Source of the DNA: Abelmoschus esculentus
Lineage: Eukaryota; Streptophyta; Magnoliopsida; Malvales; Malvaceae
Assembly (NCBI GenBank): GCA_035048815.1
Contig: JAUCBN010000035.1
Location: 10,800,501 to 10,864,500 of the forward strand
Direction of reading: 5' to 3'
DNA length: 64,000 nt
Made by a program: the position numbers and the translations under genes. Below are positions 10,961-21,870 of this stretch, piece by piece (positions within the stretch are counted from its first letter, which is position 1; the number at the start of each line of letters is the position of its first letter). Under the pieces are notes generated by a model, which had not been told where the DNA came from, searched no databases, and was given only the letters and a program-made list of their open reading frames with translations.

Positions 10961-11799
10961 GATATTGAATTCGACATTAACATTGGCAAGGAGATGAGTT
11001 TTAAAATTTGATTTCACTGTAATACTGACGAAAAAGTAATGATCCGTAAGTCTGACAAGTTGTTTATATTCTTTAGTAGCAAATCACTTACCTTATTGGG
11101 GTTAAACTACAAAATTATCCCTAAGTGTTAAATCGATTAAAATACCATTTTGAGTAAAATTATATACTATTTTGTATATCTGAATTTATAATTAATTTTG
11201 ATCTGTTCGAATTCTCATAATCTATCTATATACTTTTAAATTCATGTCTAGTCACGATATATTAAAATTCTTAAATCATCGTGTGGTTTGATTCTTGAAT
11301 AGTTTGGTAAGCCGATGATACTAAATTCGTTAGAATTTGGTTGTAAAGAAATGATCTAACATACATACTCTAATCAAGTTTGATCCGTTTTTCTTGTCCT
11401 ATAACATAATTGTTCCGTGTCTTCCTCTTGTGCTGTATATTTACTTTAAATAAATTATTTGATATAAAATTTTTAGTCGGGCATTACTTGTTTTCTGTCT
11501 TATAACATAGTTGTATAAGAATATTCAATATGTTTGTCTGGAAATATACGATCTCTGGTTACTGTTATACCGAAATTATATGATTTGTTACCGACAGTTT
11601 TTATTTTTTTCCTTTGTGCACTACAGCCATGAAGTAGCCACTTTATCGATCTTTTAATTGATTCTTTCTCTTGCATAAGATATTTTACTAATTTTTAAAG
11701 CATGAAACTGATAAGAAAATTTCTAATCATAATTTGGCCTGCATCTTGTTCTAATTTGCTACTTAAGATTCTGGGAAACATTTACTTTTTTAGATCATT
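10961..11799. other. AT-rich intergenic DNA
   Basis: No gene, RNA or clear transposon end recognised. Confidence 0.4.
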
Positions 11800-12614
11800 G
11801 AACTTACCCTCAAATTTCATATAGATCATAAACCTTTGATTTAATCAAATTAAATCATTAAATTTTTATTATTAATAAATTAAATCATGTACATTGACAC
11901 CGTTAATTATTTAACATAAAAATTAACTCAACAATCCTATTAAACATAATTTTTTTATATCAGTAAATTAATATTAATTGAAATTAAAGAGAACATTTAT
12001 TTTATTCCAAAATTTTTTTTAAAAAAATCGTTAAAATAGAAACGACTTCTGAAAATTATCACTGTAAAGTAATATTTTTCTCTTAGGGTTCTTAACAGAT
12101 AAATCCAGGATTATCTCACTGAAAAATCAAATTCATAAAATCCAACTCTAATTGTTTTTAAATGTATAACAAAACTAATTTACAATCGATTAAATTTTAA
12201 ATTTTTAAAAATAAAATATTTTTTAAACTTTTGGTGTCTCTAAATCTTTAAAGGAAACAAAAATTTTGAGATTTTGTCGAAGTTATTTTTTTAACGGCAC
12301 AATAGAATGATGAAGATTATGATACAAAAGATTAAAAAATAATTTAATTATATTTGATTGAGCCATAATTTCTTTAATAATTTAACGTGAGAGAAGTCTT
12401 TAAATGTTTTATTTTTAAATTTTAATTAATATTAAGTTTTTGATATAAAAAATGTATAATAGTATTATTGAATCAACTTTTTCGTTAAAATAATTAACGG
12501 TGTTAGTGTGAATGGTTTAATTTATCAATAATAAAAGTTTAATGATTTAATTTGATTAAATCAAAGGTTTATAAGTTATATAAAAATTGAAGGTAAATTT
12601 AATTATCTAGATCG
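11800..12614. mobile_element. Inverted-repeat MITE-like element (about 0.8 kb)
   Basis: The stretch 11801-11960 is matched, inverted, by about 12425-12613. Both arms contain the reading AAACCTTTGATTTAATCAAA and then AACACCGTTAATTATTTAA-like sequence, with scattered differences. The centre has no coding capacity. Long terminal inverted repeats without a transposase indicate a non-autonomous DNA transposon; I could not fix the target-site duplication, so the superfamily is open. Confidence 0.65.
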
Positions 12615-12941
12615 AAATGACTCAGATTCTGGTGTTTGGTTTGTAATTTGCAAAGATTTTGTCTTGTTTTCGCTTGTGGATTGATATTCTCCATATTGGT
12701 TGTGCAACAATGCAGCAACAAATCTCAAGAAGGTCTATGAATCAAGCGAGTGTATTTTTATTATTTTATATATGTTTCGGGTATGAACTGTACAAAGTAT
12801 TTTTATATGATAATTTGATATGATAATCTTTATTGATATTTTAAATAAATTAAAAAATTTAATGTTAAATTTAAAGAACTTTTGCATGCACATTGAGAAT
12901 TAGTAGTAAATTATTAAGAGTTTAAGTCGTATATGTCGCTT
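12615..12941. other. AT-rich spacer
   Basis: Nothing recognised between the inverted-repeat element and the tandem array. Confidence 0.4.
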
Positions 12942-13412
12942 TATTGTGATGTTTGTATTTGATACTTCGTGTTATCTGTATTCGTTATTTTATTGTGACG
13001 CTCGTATTTGACTCTTCGTGTTTTCAATATCCGTCATTTTATTGTGACGCTTGTATTCGACACTTCGTGTCACTCGTATGCATTATTTTATTATGACGCG
13101 CCATTTTATTCTGTCACTTTATTGTGCCGCCTGTATTCAACACTTCGTGTCTCCTGTATCGATCAATTTATTGTGACGTCCTTATTCGAAACTTTGTGTT
13201 GCACATATTTATAATTTTTATTGTGACGCTTGTATTCAACACCCTGTGTCGCCCGTATCGATCAATTTATTGTGACGCCCTTATTCGAAACTTTGTGTTA
13301 CCCATATTTATAATTTCTATTGTGACATTTGTATTCGACACATTGTGTCGCCCGTATTCATCACTTTATTGTAGTGCATGTAATAGACACTTTGTGTCGT
13401 TCGTAAAAGATA
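12942..13412. repeat. 49-bp tandem array, about nine units
   Basis: The word TATTGTGACG or a variant starts near 12942, 12991, 13040, 13089, 13120, 13169, 13219, 13268, 13318 and 13367; nearly all spacings are 49 or 50 bases, with one short unit. Each unit continues with CTCGTATTCGACACTTCGTG-like sequence. Tandem blocks with similar wording (ACTTTGTGTCCGACCGTGC) occur inside the family H LTRs, so this may be the repeat block of an old solo LTR. Confidence 0.8.
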
Positions 13413-14679
13413 GTATTTTATAGAACATGACTCGTACCTTAATCATTTGACATTCACCTTCGGTTATATGAATTCATGAAATGAAGTATGCTTTGTCAAA
13501 GAATATTATGTTTATCAAAGTATCATATTTGACATCCTGGTTTTGTATAAAATTAGTAGCATACTCGAAATAATCTGTCTATTTTGTCAAAATACTTACA
13601 TCGTCTTGCCTTGAATTTTTTTTTTGTTTATGTATATTAAATGATATATAACTTATATAATTTTTGTGTATTCTGTTAATAAATATATGTTGATATCATT
13701 ATTATTATTATTATCTATAAGTAAATTAAAAACTTTAAGTATTTTTGATTTTTAATATATACATATATACTTTATATTTATGAGACATTTCTGATTTATG
13801 TTCGACAAACGAATACGAATACGAGTGTTACAATATGTGTAATAAGATTTTGGATTTTTGTATGATTATATGTTGCCTGATATATCCAACATTTTCTCTG
13901 ATTACTATTTGGAATGATATTTATGGTAGTTTGTTCATTATTGCTATTTCTGATATTACTGCAAATTGTAATATTGCATAGATTTATTGATTGGGGTACT
14001 AGGGATATAATGTGAAGTACCAAAGTTTTAACCTTGATTCGGCTAGTAATTTCTCCCGTTTATAGTTTCTAATTTCGGCTAGGGTAATCTTGTCTTTTTT
14101 TGGTTTTTATCTTTCTATTGAGGTAACTCTGCCTGTAACTTAAAGTAACTCCTTAAACCGATACCTTCATCCTATCGAACTTAGGTTAATGCATGTATTG
14201 ATATTGTTTTGGGGACTGTATCAAGGATTTCAATAGGAGGGTAAATTTTTGTATACTTACATGAGACTATGTTTTGTTAGTTGGTATTATATTGTTTAGT
14301 TAGTGATACGTTATATTATCTCGATGATGATGTTTTATTGGGACATATTATTATAATTTTTAATGGTACTCTGTTTATGTTTGGATTAAAAAATAAATCA
14401 CTTTAGATCGAGTTTTTCATATAGGTCGATCTAGGGGGTTACATATAAAATATTAAAAACTAAAATTTTATTGACAAAAGTAGGTTTAAGTGGTATATAA
14501 GTGTTTAAATTAAGTGCTCAAGTATTATTTTGGTCTAAATAGGTGTTTAACGTTTTCAATGCTACTCAAATAGGTGTTGAATGTTATTGCCCGTTAATTT
14601 TTATCATTAAGTTTTGTTATCTATCTTGTTTGATATACGTTAATTTCTTACAATTTTAAAATTATATTTTTAAATAAAT
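13413..14679. other. AT-rich DNA, possibly the 3' part of a decayed LTR
   Basis: No gene found. The text ends at 14443 with GGGGGTTACA, the same terminus as the family H LTRs, and is preceded by the 49-bp array. An old solo chromovirus LTR is a plausible origin, but the ends are too worn to define. From 14444 to 14679 I see nothing specific. Confidence 0.35.
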
Positions 14680-14688
14680 AAAAATTAA
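14680..14688. repeat. Target-site duplication AAAAATTAA, left copy
   Basis: Nine bases, identical to 16348-16356, on either side of the foldback element. Nine-base duplications are typical of Mutator-like elements; low sequence complexity lowers the weight. Confidence 0.55.
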
Positions 14689-16347
14689 GGTAAACTACAT
14701 CGGTGACCATTAAACTATCTAGGGATATATATTTTGATTACTGATTTAGGTAACTTGTCAATCGAACTATTAAACTTATTAAATTGATTTATTTTGATCG
14801 TCATCAATAAAAATTTAACACATAAATAATGGAGGATGACATGATAGATGACAAAAAATTATAAAATTATACGTTTAATACATGTTATTTATCTATTATA
14901 ATAACTTGATTATAATTTTAATTTAATGATACATGACTTATCTATTTTTAAGTTTTAATTTATTTAGTTTAAGAAATTTACTCAACCAACTGAATAGTGA
15001 TACATATCACAATTTGATTAGTCGTAAATAATGAAAGAAAATGAAATTGAAATGGAATGCATACGTAGAGATTCGGTCCCACACCAACAACATGAAAGAG
15101 TAATACTTCAGACATTGAACATAGAATGATTATTTTATTGGTATAAATTAAAGAATAACATATTTTATTCATAAGTGAAATTCAAATGTGATACAGATAA
15201 TAACATATTTTTCTAAAGAATTATTTTATTGATAAAAATTAAAGAGTATAAAAAAATTAATAAAATTTGAACTCAAAATTATTTGTACAAAAATAAAATA
15301 TAAAACTATTAAATCAATCTTATAACTTAGAAAAATGTGACTACATATAATATGAATTAACAGTTAATAAAAATATTTTTAAAAAATCTAATGAAATAAC
15401 ATATTAACATATAGTATTTTCAATAAAAATTTTAAATATAATGAAAATAATATTTTTAAATTCTTAAAATTATATAATATATTAACAAATACTCATTCCG
15501 TCCAAAAAATAATATCTTTTATTAACTTTTTAAAAGTTAATTTTTTTAAACTTTGACTATAATTATATTAAATATTTTAAATAATTAAATTTTATAAATT
15601 ATATATCTAAAATCTACTCGATTAGAAGTTTTTAAAATATATTTTTTTTCATATTTTTATCAATAATAAATTTTAAATAATCAAGAGTCAAAATTAAAAA
15701 GGTTTGACCCAAAAAAATCAATAAGAGATAATATTTATGAGACAGAGGGAGTAATATTTTTTAATAACATATTTTTAATAAATATTAAATGTTAATAATT
15801 ATAGTAATATTTTTATATAATATGAAAATATTTTTATTAATTGTTACTCAATTTTACATTTTTTAAGTTACAAGGTTGATTTAGTGGTTTTGTATTTTAA
15901 TTTCATACCATTAGTATCGAATTTGAATCCTATTAATTCTTTGTACTTCTTAGTTTTATCAATAACGTAATCCTCTAATAAAATATGTTAGTACTTAATA
16001 CTATATTAGTAAAGTCTCGGTATTTGGAGCATTACTCTTCCATATTGTTGGTGTGGATTAAATTCCCATAAGTGCATTACACTTCAAATTTATTTCCTTT
16101 TATTGTTTATGGCCACTCGGATGACACGTGTGTTGTTATTTGATTAATTTAATTTAATTAAAATTAGAACCAAATTAATATAATATATGAATAACAAGAT
16201 AAGTATGCAATTTTATAAATTTTCGTTGGCGATGATTAAAATATATCAATTTAATAAGTTTAGTGGTCTAATTGATGAGTTACCTAGTTCGATGATCAAA
16301 ATAAATACCTCTAAATAGTTTAGTACTCATTGGGGGTAGTTTACTCT
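14689..16347. mobile_element. Mutator-like foldback element with very long inverted arms
   Basis: The left arm (about 14689-15390) is matched inverted by the right arm (about 15822-16347). Both ends read TAAACTAC inward, followed by CATTAAACTAT-like sequence; deeper in, both contain CCACACCAACAA, ATTTTATTGATAAAA and AAATCAATCTTATAACTTA-like segments. No transposase frame is present. The 9-bp flanking repeat AAAAATTAA supports the MULE superfamily. A separate Stowaway-like MITE sits in the centre. Confidence 0.7.
15492..15751. mobile_element. Stowaway-like (Tc1/mariner) MITE, 260 bp
   Basis: Terminal inverted repeats CTCATTCCGTCCAAAAAATA and, at the other end inverted, CTCCCTCTGTCTCATAAATA. 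It is flanked by TA at 15490-15491 and 15752-15753. Length, CTCC(C/T)TCYGTC ends and TA target site are diagnostic for Stowaway. It is nested inside the foldback element. Confidence 0.85.
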
Positions 16348-16717
16348 AAAAATTAATAAAACAAAACTCTAAATTTTACAAAATATATCCAAAATTTAAA
16401 ATCTCTAACACCAAAAATTCAAATCTCGATTTGATATGATTTTGGCACCGATTATCACGTCATCATTCATTACATTCATCGTTGATCCATCACGATCATT
16501 TATTCTATTATCTCATCACAAGAAATCGACAAAAGTCATTTGAAACGTCAAAATTATCAAATAATTTATGTGAATGATTTTGTGATAAACAATGATATAA
16601 CAAACAATAAACAATGTGTGATTCATTTGATAAGAAGATGGCGATTCATTTTGTCGTTTAAAACATGACTAACGGTGGTGAAAATAGCCGAATTTAAGAT
16701 TTTAGAGATTTAAAAAC
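16348..16717. other. AT-rich spacer
   Basis: No gene or repeat recognised beyond the TSD at its left edge. It ends where plastid-like sequence begins. Confidence 0.4.
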
Positions 16718-17025
16718 TATTTCTAAGTCCACCATGAAATCTCAGAGCTCAACCCTGGACATACAGTGGAAACTATCTAGCTGGAGTATAGTAGGGGTAG
16801 AGGGAATTTCTAGTGGAGTGATGAAATGCGTAGAGATCGAAAAGAGTACCAACAATGAAAACACTCTATTGGGCCGACACTAACATAGAGATGAAAACTA
16901 GGGGAGCGAATGAGATTAGATACCAGTAGTCCTATCCGTAAACGATGGATACTAGGCGTTGTGCGTATTGATCTGTATAGTGTTGTAGCTAACACGTTAA
17001 ATATCCCGCTTGAGGAGTATGTTCA
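16718..17025 (+). rRNA. Fragment of plastid 16S rRNA gene in the nucleus (NUPT), broken
   Basis: The central part of a chloroplast-type small-subunit rRNA gene is recognisable from conserved words: GGCTCAACCCTGG (one base lost here), GAAATGCGTAGAGATCG, TGGGCCGACACT, GGGAGCGAATGAGATTAGA, GTAAACGATGGATACTAGGC and TAGCTAACACGTTAA. Differences from the plastid consensus are mostly C-to-T and G-to-A, the pattern expected for methylated, non-functional nuclear DNA. The fragment starts mid-gene and is cut at 17025 by an Athila-like LTR; the bases before the cut (GAGTATGTTCA) correspond to the GAGTACGTTCG region of 16S. The rest of the gene may continue beyond the window, on the far side of the nest. 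Confidence 0.9.
17021..17025. repeat. Presumed target site GTTCA of Athila-like element A
   Basis: The last five bases of the plastid fragment before the LTR. The matching copy would lie beyond the right edge of the window, so this is inferred. Confidence 0.4.
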
Positions 17026-17580
17026 TGATAAGTGCTCAAAAGTCCTATTTTTCATACCACTCTCCCACTCGATTGTTGCTAGTAAAGAACATATTTAATG
17101 GAAATAACAGATATTTCTGGTCATTGTCCATATTTCAGCATCCGAACATTCAATAGATGAATTTATCTATTATTTGGCATAAAACAGATGTATTTGATGG
17201 TTTTCTTTCTTAAGACAGGAAACTACTTCATAGGAATTGCCAAGCAAAGAAGATGGATGCTAGAAATTGAAGCTGAAATATAGATAAGTATCCGCCTCGG
17301 CAACACATTGACGCCGCGACAGTATCTGAGACCGCGGCAGCACCCGAAAAGAAAAATGTTAATATGGTAGGCGATTTGAAGAGAGAAAATAAGGTGGACG
17401 TTTTAAGACAAGTGACATAGAAATCGGAGCTGGGAAACACACGAAAAGTCAATGTCAAAGGCCACGTGGGAAAAAAATTCTTATAGGAATAAACTTAGAA
17501 ATATTTTTATTTATGGAAATTATTGTAATCCTACTCCAAGTAGTATTCCTACTTAGGAAAGGTTTGCCCTAGGCCAAGTC

Positions 17581-17588
17581 TATATAAA
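17581..17588 (+). promoter_or_regulatory. TATA box in LTR A
   Basis: TATATAAA follows the conserved block CCCTAGGCCAAG. It has the same position and context as in both LTRs of element B. Confidence 0.7.
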
Positions 17589-17729
17589 CCATAGGTTATG
17601 TAGAGTGGAGATATCTTAAAATCAAGTGTTCATAAAAAACCCTAAACTCCTCCATCATCCCCTAGGGTTTAGGTGAAGGTTGTCAAGTATTTGTGAGAGA
17701 AGATTGTACTTTGTTTCTTGTTTCAATGC

Positions 17730-17735
17730 AATAAA
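17730..17735 (+). terminator. Polyadenylation signal AATAAA in LTR A
   Basis: AATAAA lies about 150 bases after the TATA box in a context (TTTCAATGC before it) conserved with LTR B, so it plausibly ends the R region. Confidence 0.55.
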
Positions 17736-18442
17736 ATATCAAGGTTTGCTTACTTTTTGTCATTCTTTGTTCTTACATTCAAGCCCGGGAGGGAAATTTG
17801 TGAGTAATCTATTTGTCTAGACCGGGAGAGTTAGACTCACGAAAGGAGTAAGTGCGGTATTCGACTTGGTTGGAGGATACTAACTCAGCCTAGGAATAGG
17901 TTAGAGTTTCAGCGACTAAAAGAAGTGTGGGATTGGTTGTTGGTTATAGTTGATTAACGTGAGAGGTATCATCGAGGACTGACCATCAACAATGTTTTGA
18001 CTTAGGGATAAGCGGAGCCATTCAAGGACACTTTGCCGAACGTTGGTAAATTTGCCCAAGAGCAAGGTATTGCCGCGGCAGAGAACACTTTCGCTGCCGA
18101 AGACAGTAATCTACAGTACTGCCGAGGCAGTGCAGTGCAATTGCATTGGACAGAAACAGATCAATCAAATCCACTATACAACATAACTAGATCCTGCCCC
18201 ACCTTTCCATCCTTGATTTCTTGATCATTTATCTTTATTGTTTTAATTAGTTTTCTTAGTTATAATTCAACCCCAATAATTTGTGTTTTTTACTTTATTC
18301 TTGCAGAGCGAGAAGACAAAGGTTGCATATTAAGTAGATCAATCCCCATGGAGACGATATTCGATAAATACTTATCACTTTATTAATTGACGATGTGTAT
18401 ACTTGCACTCTAATTGCGCATATTCAGCACACATCAAGTTTT

Positions 18443-18460
18443 TGGCGCCGTTGCCGGGGA
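18443..18460 (+). other. Primer-binding site of element A
   Basis: TGGCGCCGTTGCCGGGGA, six bases after the LTR. This is the classical Athila-lineage site, complementary to the 3' end of tRNA-Asp. Confidence 0.85.
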
Positions 18461-18576
18461 TTGACAACTAAATTTTGTTACCTTTATTTTCTTGCATTTA
18501 GTTTTATTTAAAAAAAATTAAAAAAATCCTAAACTAATCAGGGTTGTTTTGACCTGGCCAACAAAACAACACTGGT

Positions 18577-18747
18577 ATGAATGCTACCGAGGCAGATAAC
18601 CGCGATACATTCGCAGTTGCTGATCCAACAAAACTTCTAAGACAAGAAAGAGCACGAACAATTCGTGATTATTTGGAGGAAGAATTGGATGGACTGCCTA
18701 AACAAGACCTTCTAAGGCAACCTTTGTCGCGGCAGCAATCCCCTTGA
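18577..18747 (+). pseudogene. Short frame in the leader/gag start of element A
   Basis: 56 codons from an ATG to TGA: acidic and polar, containing RARTIRDYLEEELDGL. Its place, just downstream of the primer site, is where gag begins in element B (20577), so it is probably a remnant of the gag N-terminus. No capsid motif is reached before the stop. The following sequence to 19070 has a second open stretch ending near 18876 and then AT-rich DNA with nothing recognisable. Confidence 0.4.
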
Positions 18748-19611
18748 GCAGAAATATATCAGAAAGAAACCACCTGACGAGGAGACAACGACTAGGACAT
18801 TAACTTCTCCTCCATTCAAAAAGGGGAAGATGGTCGCCGCTGGATATGCATTTTATTGCACCCCTATAGTAAACTAAATTTCTATCTCTCTGTCCCTATT
18901 CACTTTTATGCTTTAGGAATCAGTTTTTAGTTTTTAGTGTAGGAATTAGATTTTAAACTTCTTGCAAATTAGTTTTACTGTTTTTATTATATTCTCTGCA
19001 GTTATTTAGGAAGGAAACCCAAGAAGGGGAAGTCATGGAGCACATAAAACGGACCTGAAATCAAGCTCACTGATAAGTGCTCAACTCACTATCACTTTCT
19101 ACGCTTTTCATGGGCACTTATCATCAAATCTACACCTACTTAACCAATGCATGGGCTTAATGCGATATATTTAGGGATTATGCCATTAACGATTATATTT
19201 GTAGAAAAGGCGTACTTTACTGCATTTTCTTATATGTGCAAGAACAAGTACTGCCGAGGCAGTAGAATGAGACCGAGGCAGGACCTGATGCCGAGGAAGC
19301 AAAGAAGAAAAAGTAGTAAAGAATAAGTAATACCGAGGCAGCAAAATAAGGCTGGGGCAGTTCCTGATGCCGAAGCAGTAGAGAAGAAAAAGGTAATATG
19401 GATGACAACTGAAAGAGAAAATTGAGAAGAACATTGCTGAGTAAGAAGCCCAAGATTTGGAGCTAAACAACACAATAAAAGCCCAAGGACAAGGCCACGT
19501 GGGATGAAACCTTCTTGAAGATCAAACATAGAAATATTTAACCTATGTGCATAACTTGTTCCCTACTCCAAGTTGTATTCTAATTAGGAAAGGTTTGCCC
19601 TAGGCCAAGCC

Positions 19612-19618
19612 TATATAA
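19612..19618 (+). promoter_or_regulatory. TATA box in 5' LTR B
   Basis: TATATAA preceded by GCCCTAGGCCAAGCC, a block identical in the 3' LTR of B and nearly so in LTR A. Confidence 0.7.
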
Positions 19619-19795
19619 GGCATAGCCGTCCTAGGATTTAGAAGAGACGAAAATTAGAGAGACGTTTAGCTAACCAAACTTTGAGAGATTTTTAGGAACA
19701 ATTCTTCCCATCATGTTCTAAGCTTTCTTAGGGTGTTGGTGAATGTTGTTAAGTATTTGTGAGAGTAGATTATATTTTGATTCTTATTTCAATGC

Positions 19796-19801
19796 AATAA
19801 A
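19796..19801 (+). terminator. Polyadenylation signal AATAAA in 5' LTR B
   Basis: Same context and distance from the TATA box as in LTR A. Confidence 0.5.
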
Positions 19802-20476
19802 ATATTAAAGTTTTCTTACTCTTTTCCATTCTTTGTTCTTGCATCCAAGCCCGGGAGGGAAGTTTGTAAGTAATCTATTTGTCTAGACTCGGAAGAGTTA
19901 GACTCACGAAAGGAGTAAGTGCGGTATTCAACTTGATTGGAGGATACTAACTCGGCTTAGGGATAGGTTAAGAGTTTCAGCGGCTAAAAGAAGTGTGAGA
20001 TTGGTTGTTGGCTATAATTGATTAACGCTGGGAGGTATCATCAAGGACTAACCTTCAACAATATTTCGACTTAACAAGGACACTTTGCCGAACTTTGGTA
20101 AATCTACCCAAGAGCAAAAGATTGCCGCGGTAGAAGACATTGTCGCCGCTGAGACAGTATCTGCAATACTGCCGAGGCAGTGCAGTGCAATTGCATTGGA
20201 ACAAGAAGCTGATCAATCGAATCCATAATACGACACAACTGGATCCTACCCTATCTCTTATAATTGTTATTACTTTAGTTAGTTTAGTTTATTAGTTAAT
20301 TCGATATCAAACTAAATTGGGTTTTTACTTTTCTTTTATAGAAGCAAGAGGACTGAAGAAAGCATATTAAGTATATTAATCCCTGTGGAGACGATACTCG
20401 ATAAATTGCTTATCACTTTATTACTTGACGTGTACAATTGCACTAATTGCGTATCTTTATACACGCATCAAGTTTT

Positions 20477-20494
20477 TGGCATCGTTGCCGGGGA
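20477..20494 (+). other. Primer-binding site of element B
   Basis: TGGCATCGTTGCCGGGGA, six bases after the LTR: the Athila-type tRNA-Asp site with GC changed to AT at two positions of the CpG-containing part. Confidence 0.8.
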
Positions 20495-20576
20495 TTGACA
20501 ACTAAATTTTGTTTTCTTTATATTCTTGCTTTTATTTTTAATAATTTTTATTTTTATTTTATTTAGTTTTTAGTGT

Positions 20577-20991
20577 ATGACTAGGGCTAACCCTAGCACT
20601 CTATTACGTGAGATCGCCCCAGAAATCGAAAAGACTTATTAGAGGCTGAGAAGACAGATCCAAGGAGTCGTGACAGTGAATCCAGGAAATCAGAACCTAC
20701 CGGAAGGCATTGGAGGCCATCAACAACAACCATTGCCGTAACCACTACCGTGACAGCTAACTGTCAGAGACTTTTTGTTGGAAGATTTAAATAAATTGAA
20801 CCCTGGGTTGTTACACCGGAGATTGAGGCAACCCACTTTGAACTTAAACTTGTAATATTCAATATGCTTAATACTATTGGACAATTCAGTGGGACTGCAA
20901 CAGAAGATGCTAGGCAACATCTCAAATCCTTTATGGACGTATACAACTCTTTCAAAATCCAAGGAGTTCATGAAGATATTTTGAGGTTGAA
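20577..20991 (+). pseudogene. gag: gag of element B, N-terminal part
   Basis: Starts at the ATG of ATGACTAGGGCTAACC, 83 bases after the primer site. Several in-frame stops (the first after 21 codons) and at least one frameshift. The C-terminal stretch, in the frame ending at 20991, shows the Athila gag pattern FNMLNTIGQFSGTATEDA followed by HLKSFMDVYNSFKIQGV, typical of the capsid-like region. The gene is interrupted at 20991 by chromovirus G1 and continues at 34875. Gag would form the particle that packages the RNA; this copy cannot. Confidence 0.8.
20987..20991. repeat. Target-site duplication TTGAA of element G1, left copy
   Basis: Pairs with CTGAA at 34870-34874 (one mismatch). Taking out the insertion plus one copy restores continuous gag homology across the junction. 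Confidence 0.75.
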
Positions 20992-21870
20992 TGTAACGAC
21001 CTGGATTTGGATCCGAGTGTCGGGTTAACCTGAGAGTTATGAGTTTTGGTTTTGGTCTCGAGTTTAGTTGTTTTTTGGGCTTCGGTTTTGTGTTGGGTCT
21101 TGTTGGGCTTGTTTGGTTGTTGGGCTTAAGAGATTTTGGGCCTTAAGAGTTTTATATGGAGAATATTTTGGTAATTGTCTAAATAGGTTGAATAAGGAGT
21201 TGTTTTGAGTGGGTGTGCTAAAAACTTTCTTTCATCTTCTTCTTTGCAACCTCAAGAGAAAGTGAAGCATAAAAGTTGAATCTTTGGAGTTTTGAGGGAG
21301 AATCTCGGTTTTGAGCTGAAGAGAAAGTTGTAGGGTTGTTAGAGATCTATCTAAAGAGGTAAAAATGTGTTGGTCTTGTGAGAAAAAGGGGTTTTGAGTT
21401 GGGGTTTGTGATAAGAACAGAAATGAGGTTTTAAGGGTCTAAATCTCAGTTTCTTGAGTTCTTTTTGTTCCAAGAATCTCCTCAAATGGTGGCTAATGGT
21501 TAAGTGTCTTCCTCTTGTAGAGAAACAAGTTGGAATACCATCTTCAAGCTTGGGAAAGGAGAAAGCTTAAGTGGGAGGAAAGAGTTCGTTTTTGCTGTTG
21601 CTTGCTTGAGGTTGGTACTCCCAACTCTTCTAATTTTTATACATATCATGGTAGGAAGCATTCATATAGTTTGGTGTATGTGTGTGCTTGGTTTGAGCTT
21701 GATATGTGTTAATGGTGGAATTCGTAACTTTGTGTTAAAGGGATGAAAAATGATGCTAAAACACCTTAAACACTCTTAAGAATGAGTAGGAAGACTTTAG
21801 AATTGATTTGATTAAGTTTGGGGTTGAAAATCTAGAATTTCTAAGTGCAGAACCGTCCTTAGTGCAGGGG

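Larger units (their letters stand above)
17026..18436 (+). repeat. 5' LTR of Athila-like element A
   Basis: Starts TGATAAGTGCTCAAAAGTCC, ends CACACATCA. It shares the block GGTTTGCCCTAGGCCAAG before the TATA box, the AATAAA region and the 3' end with the LTRs of element B, but is clearly diverged from them in the first 400 bases. Confidence 0.85.
17026..19070 (+). mobile_element. Athila-like element A, left part (5' LTR and start of interior)
   Basis: An LTR of about 1.4 kb followed by an Athila-type primer-binding site and about 600 bases of interior. The interior ends abruptly at the 5' LTR of a related element (B) at 19071, without a polypurine tract. The simplest reading is that B inserted into A and that the right part of A lies outside the window. 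Confidence 0.65.
19071..20470 (+). repeat. 5' LTR of element B (1.4 kb)
   Basis: Starts TGATAAGTGCTCAACTCACT, ends ACACGCATCA, and matches the sequence from 63296 onward. It contains several copies of CTGCCGAGGCAG-like dyads at 19252-19380 and near 20168. Confidence 0.9.

Noticed and set aside
12942..13412. Frames 13008-13214 and 13124-13423
   Set aside because: Translations of the 49-bp tandem array; 49 is not a multiple of three, so frames change every unit.
16718..17025. Functional rRNA gene
   Set aside because: Truncated on both sides, many substitutions, disrupted by an LTR.
21504..21746. 80-codon frame repeated at 33203-33445
   Set aside because: The two copies are the paired LTRs of G1; no domain and no evidence of coding constraint.
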